Source of the DNA: Candidatus Rifleibacteriota bacterium
GTDB lineage: Bacteria > Muiribacteriota > Ozemobacteria > Ozemobacterales > Ozemobacteraceae
Assembly: GCA_028691595.1 (NCBI GenBank)
Contig: JAQUZA010000001.1
Span: 1-48,612 of the forward strand
Direction of reading: 5' to 3'
DNA length: 48,612 bases
Shown piece by piece: positions 46,892 to 48,612 of the stretch. How positions within the stretch are numbered: position 1 is the first letter of the stretch; each line of letters begins with the position of its first letter. The translations under genes were made by a program, and so were the position numbers. The notes beneath the pieces are model-generated. The model searched no databases. It saw only the letters and a list, made by a program, of their open reading frames with translations, and was not told the origin of the DNA.

Positions 46892-48612
46892 TTACGAACA
46901 GACTACAATGATCAGGGTCAGGTCGTCCTGGGCTTCCTGCCCGGCGATATGCCCGCTGTAAGCCGAAAAAATATTCCGGTAATAAATCGCCGGGTCGGTG
47001 TCGTAACAGTCTGTCAGTATCTTCTGCAGCCCATCATAGCCAATCTCAAGCCCGGCAAGGTTGCGTGATTCGACCAGCCCATCGGTGTAAAAGATCATGG
47101 CATCGCCTGATTTAAGCTGTAGTGGCACTTCTCCATAAACAGCTTTCTTAAAAGCGCCCAGTGCTGCACCTGCCTGTGAAAGCTCTTCAACCACGCCCGC
47201 TGACCGGCGGTAAATATACGGCGAGCAGGCACCGGCATTGGCATAGAGGCCTTCGCCGCTGTCGCTGTTCATGAACAGATACTGAAAAGTCATGACTTTT
47301 TTCTGCCGACTGCTTTTTGATGCCAGAATCATCTGATGCAGGCCGGTAAGAATGGTTTTGGGTGATGCCAGGTTCTCACCACTGCTAAGAATGCCTGCCT
47401 TGGCCATCGCCATGATCAGGGCTGCACCTACTCCATGCCCGGCGACATCTCCCATTAATACGGCAAAATTCGTGTCGTCAATTTTAAAGAAGTCGAGATA
47501 ATCGCCACCCAGTTCGCCCATCGAAACGCTGCGCCCAAAAATGCTAAAACGGTTGAGCGCGAAATCAGGTTTCGGAAACAGGCTTTCCTGAACAATTTTG
47601 GCCACCTCGAGCTCTTCGAAGCCAACCATTATGTGATTAAAAATTCCGGCAACCTCGCCGAACTCATCCTGACCTGCATTTTTTATGCGATGGCTGAAAT
47701 TGCGGTTTTCGATTGCCAGAGCTCCATGTCGCAGCCCGGCCAGGGGTGCAACGAAACTGCTTGCCAGAATTTGCGCCAGGCCTGCTGCAAGCAGCAGGCT
47801 GAAAAGACCGAAAAGGAGAAGATCTGTTTTCCGGGCACTGATGACACGCTCTATATTGCGCACCGGGTAGAGACCGATAATTTGAAAAAACTCAAGAAAT
47901 CTTCCGTTGAAACCGGTTGCAATGTATTCCTCGCCATTCAGATTCAGAATTTCAATTTCTTCGGTTGGTTTCTGACCGGCCCGACGGGCAAATTTTTCCA
48001 CAACACCTTCGGGGTCATCGAGGTTGCCGACAAATCTGTTTTTCAGTTTGTTGAAAGCAAGCAGTTTGAAACCCTGGGCATTGCGGTTGGCCTGGGGCAG
48101 TGCCGCTACCAGAAAATTATTCTGAAAAACCTGAGGTCTCCAGAAGATCATGGCGAGGTAGTCGGTGATGTCGCGTTCGCCGACCGAAATGAATTTAAAA
48201 TAGGTAAGATCTTTGAGATAGCCGAAACCCCACTGGTTGATGCGCCCGATATTATCGATGATCGAATGGGTGATTTCTATAAATGACTTCTGCAGCAAAG
48301 ATTCGGCAACAATTTCAATGCGGTCAAGTGCCTTGCCCGACATTTCAACGCGGTTAAGATCGCTCATTACCTTTTTGCCGACAAGATTGGCCGCTTTGAG
48401 GTCGGCGAGAGCAACATCAGAGATTGTTCGTCTGGCTTTTGTTGCCTGTTTATCGATGCGCAGGTCATCCATAGAGCCAGAGTAGCCGATAAATCCGTCC
48501 CGGGCCCCAATGACCTGGCTACTGCTCGAGATGATAAAATAATTTTCGATATCGAGTTTGCTTATATGGCTGGCAACCTGGTTGCAGAGATCTTCATTCA
48601 AAACAAGGCCGT
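46892..48612 (-). CDS. Membrane-bound SpoIIE/RsbU-type PP2C phosphatase (5' end outside window)
   Basis: The reverse-strand frame stays open to the window end, so the N-terminus is missing; an in-window TTG at 48601 is not a likely true start. The first part, about 250 residues (for example IENYFIISSSSQVIGARDGFIGYSG), looks like an extracytoplasmic sensor. One helix follows (LLLFGLFSLLLAAGLAQILASSFV), then a HAMP-like segment (PLAGLRHGALAIENRNFSHRIK...DEFGEVAGIFNHIM). The C-terminal 240 residues are the phosphatase with GGDYLDFFKI, VLMGDVAGHGVGAALIMAM and IFYTDGLVESRN, which hold the metal-binding acids. Such proteins dephosphorylate anti-anti-sigma factors, though none is encoded in the window. 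Confidence 0.88.
   Translation of the reverse strand, partial: GLVLNEDLCNQVASHISKLDIENYFIISSSSQVIGARDGFIGYSGSMDDLRIDKQATKARRTISDVALADLKAANLVGKKVMSDLNRVEMSGKALDRIEIVAESLLQKSFIEITHSIIDNIGRINQWGFGYLKDLTYFKFISVGERDITDYLAMIFWRPQVFQNNFLVAALPQANRNAQGFKLLAFNKLKNRFVGNLDDPEGVVEKFARRAGQKPTEEIEILNLNGEEYIATGFNGRFLEFFQIIGLYPVRNIERVISARKTDLLLFGLFSLLLAAGLAQILASSFVAPLAGLRHGALAIENRNFSHRIKNAGQDEFGEVAGIFNHIMVGFEELEVAKIVQESLFPKPDFALNRFSIFGRSVSMGELGGDYLDFFKIDDTNFAVLMGDVAGHGVGAALIMAMAKAGILSSGENLASPKTILTGLHQMILASKSSRQKKVMTFQYLFMNSDSGEGLYANAGACSPYIYRRSAGVVEELSQAGAALGAFKKAVYGEVPLQLKSGDAMIFYTDGLVESRNLAGLEIGYDGLQKILTDCYDTDPAIYYRNIFSAYSGHIAGQEAQDDLTLIIVVCS

Overview
The window reads as a chromosomal segment of a diderm (Gram-negative-type) bacterium. 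Supporting signs are outer-membrane-style and lipoprotein exports, a full FtsQ/FtsA/FtsZ set, zinc-ribbon, FHA and GGDEF signalling proteins, and sigma-A/sigma-70-like promoters (TTGnnn, about 17 bp, TAnnnT) with strong GGAGG ribosome sites. Base composition is balanced, and GTG/TTG starts and 4-bp ATGA overlaps are common. The mix of genes (LarB/LarC, PhaR, DUF1858, DUF2325, many unknown secreted proteins) is unlike a well-studied model phylum. A deep-branching candidate lineage such as Riflebacteria/Ozemobacteria would fit, but that is a weak inference. No rRNA, tRNA, CRISPR array, IS element or prophage was recognised; gene order looks like stable core genome interleaved with poorly known genes.

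Layout. 1-1627 (-): 3'-truncated HyfB/NuoN-like proton-pumping membrane subunit. 1950-3938 (+): secreted class-2-type lipase translationally coupled to a PhaR-type regulator, then a terminator. 4053-9733: exported proteins (a 174-aa unknown, an ATLF/PPEP-like zincin with a DUF4124 tail, an 815-aa unknown) and a reverse-strand EamA transporter. 9773-13057: YbhN/AglD-like membrane protein, then larB and larC (nickel-pincer cofactor synthesis). 13109-20133: a reduced division and cell-wall cluster, murD-ftsW-murG-ftsQ-ftsA-ftsZ, closed by a perfect 36-bp palindrome. 20220-27123: radical SAM protein, BMP-family lipoprotein, murI, zinc-ribbon/propeller protein, a Cys-rich protein and a YjbH-like barrel. 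27186-34211: nnr (NAD(P)HX repair), then walJ-rlmH-cheR-cheB-ferritin-like-sugar transferase-DUF1858. 34295-36181: dxs. A bidirectional terminator separates it from the reverse-strand half.

Reverse strand 36322-48612, read from high to low coordinates: a SpoIIE-type phosphatase (5' end outside the window), then a lexA-dinB-ORF92 SOS-type operon with a recognisable promoter. Next comes a five-gene signalling operon (FHA-GAF-degenerate GGDEF, coiled-coil-DUF2325, ECF sigma factor, anti-sigma factor, small exported protein), followed by trxA-glgB.

The most promising candidates for undescribed biology are: (i) the operon at 38980-44490 joining a degenerate GGDEF protein that keeps its I-site, a DUF2325 coiled-coil protein and an ECF sigma/anti-sigma pair; (ii) the 128-aa protein with two CCx2Cx5C clusters overlapping a YjbH-like barrel gene; (iii) the ATLF-like zincin/DUF4124 fusion; and (iv) the lexA promoter, whose spacer carries an alphaproteobacterial-style GAAC-N7-GAAC-like box.
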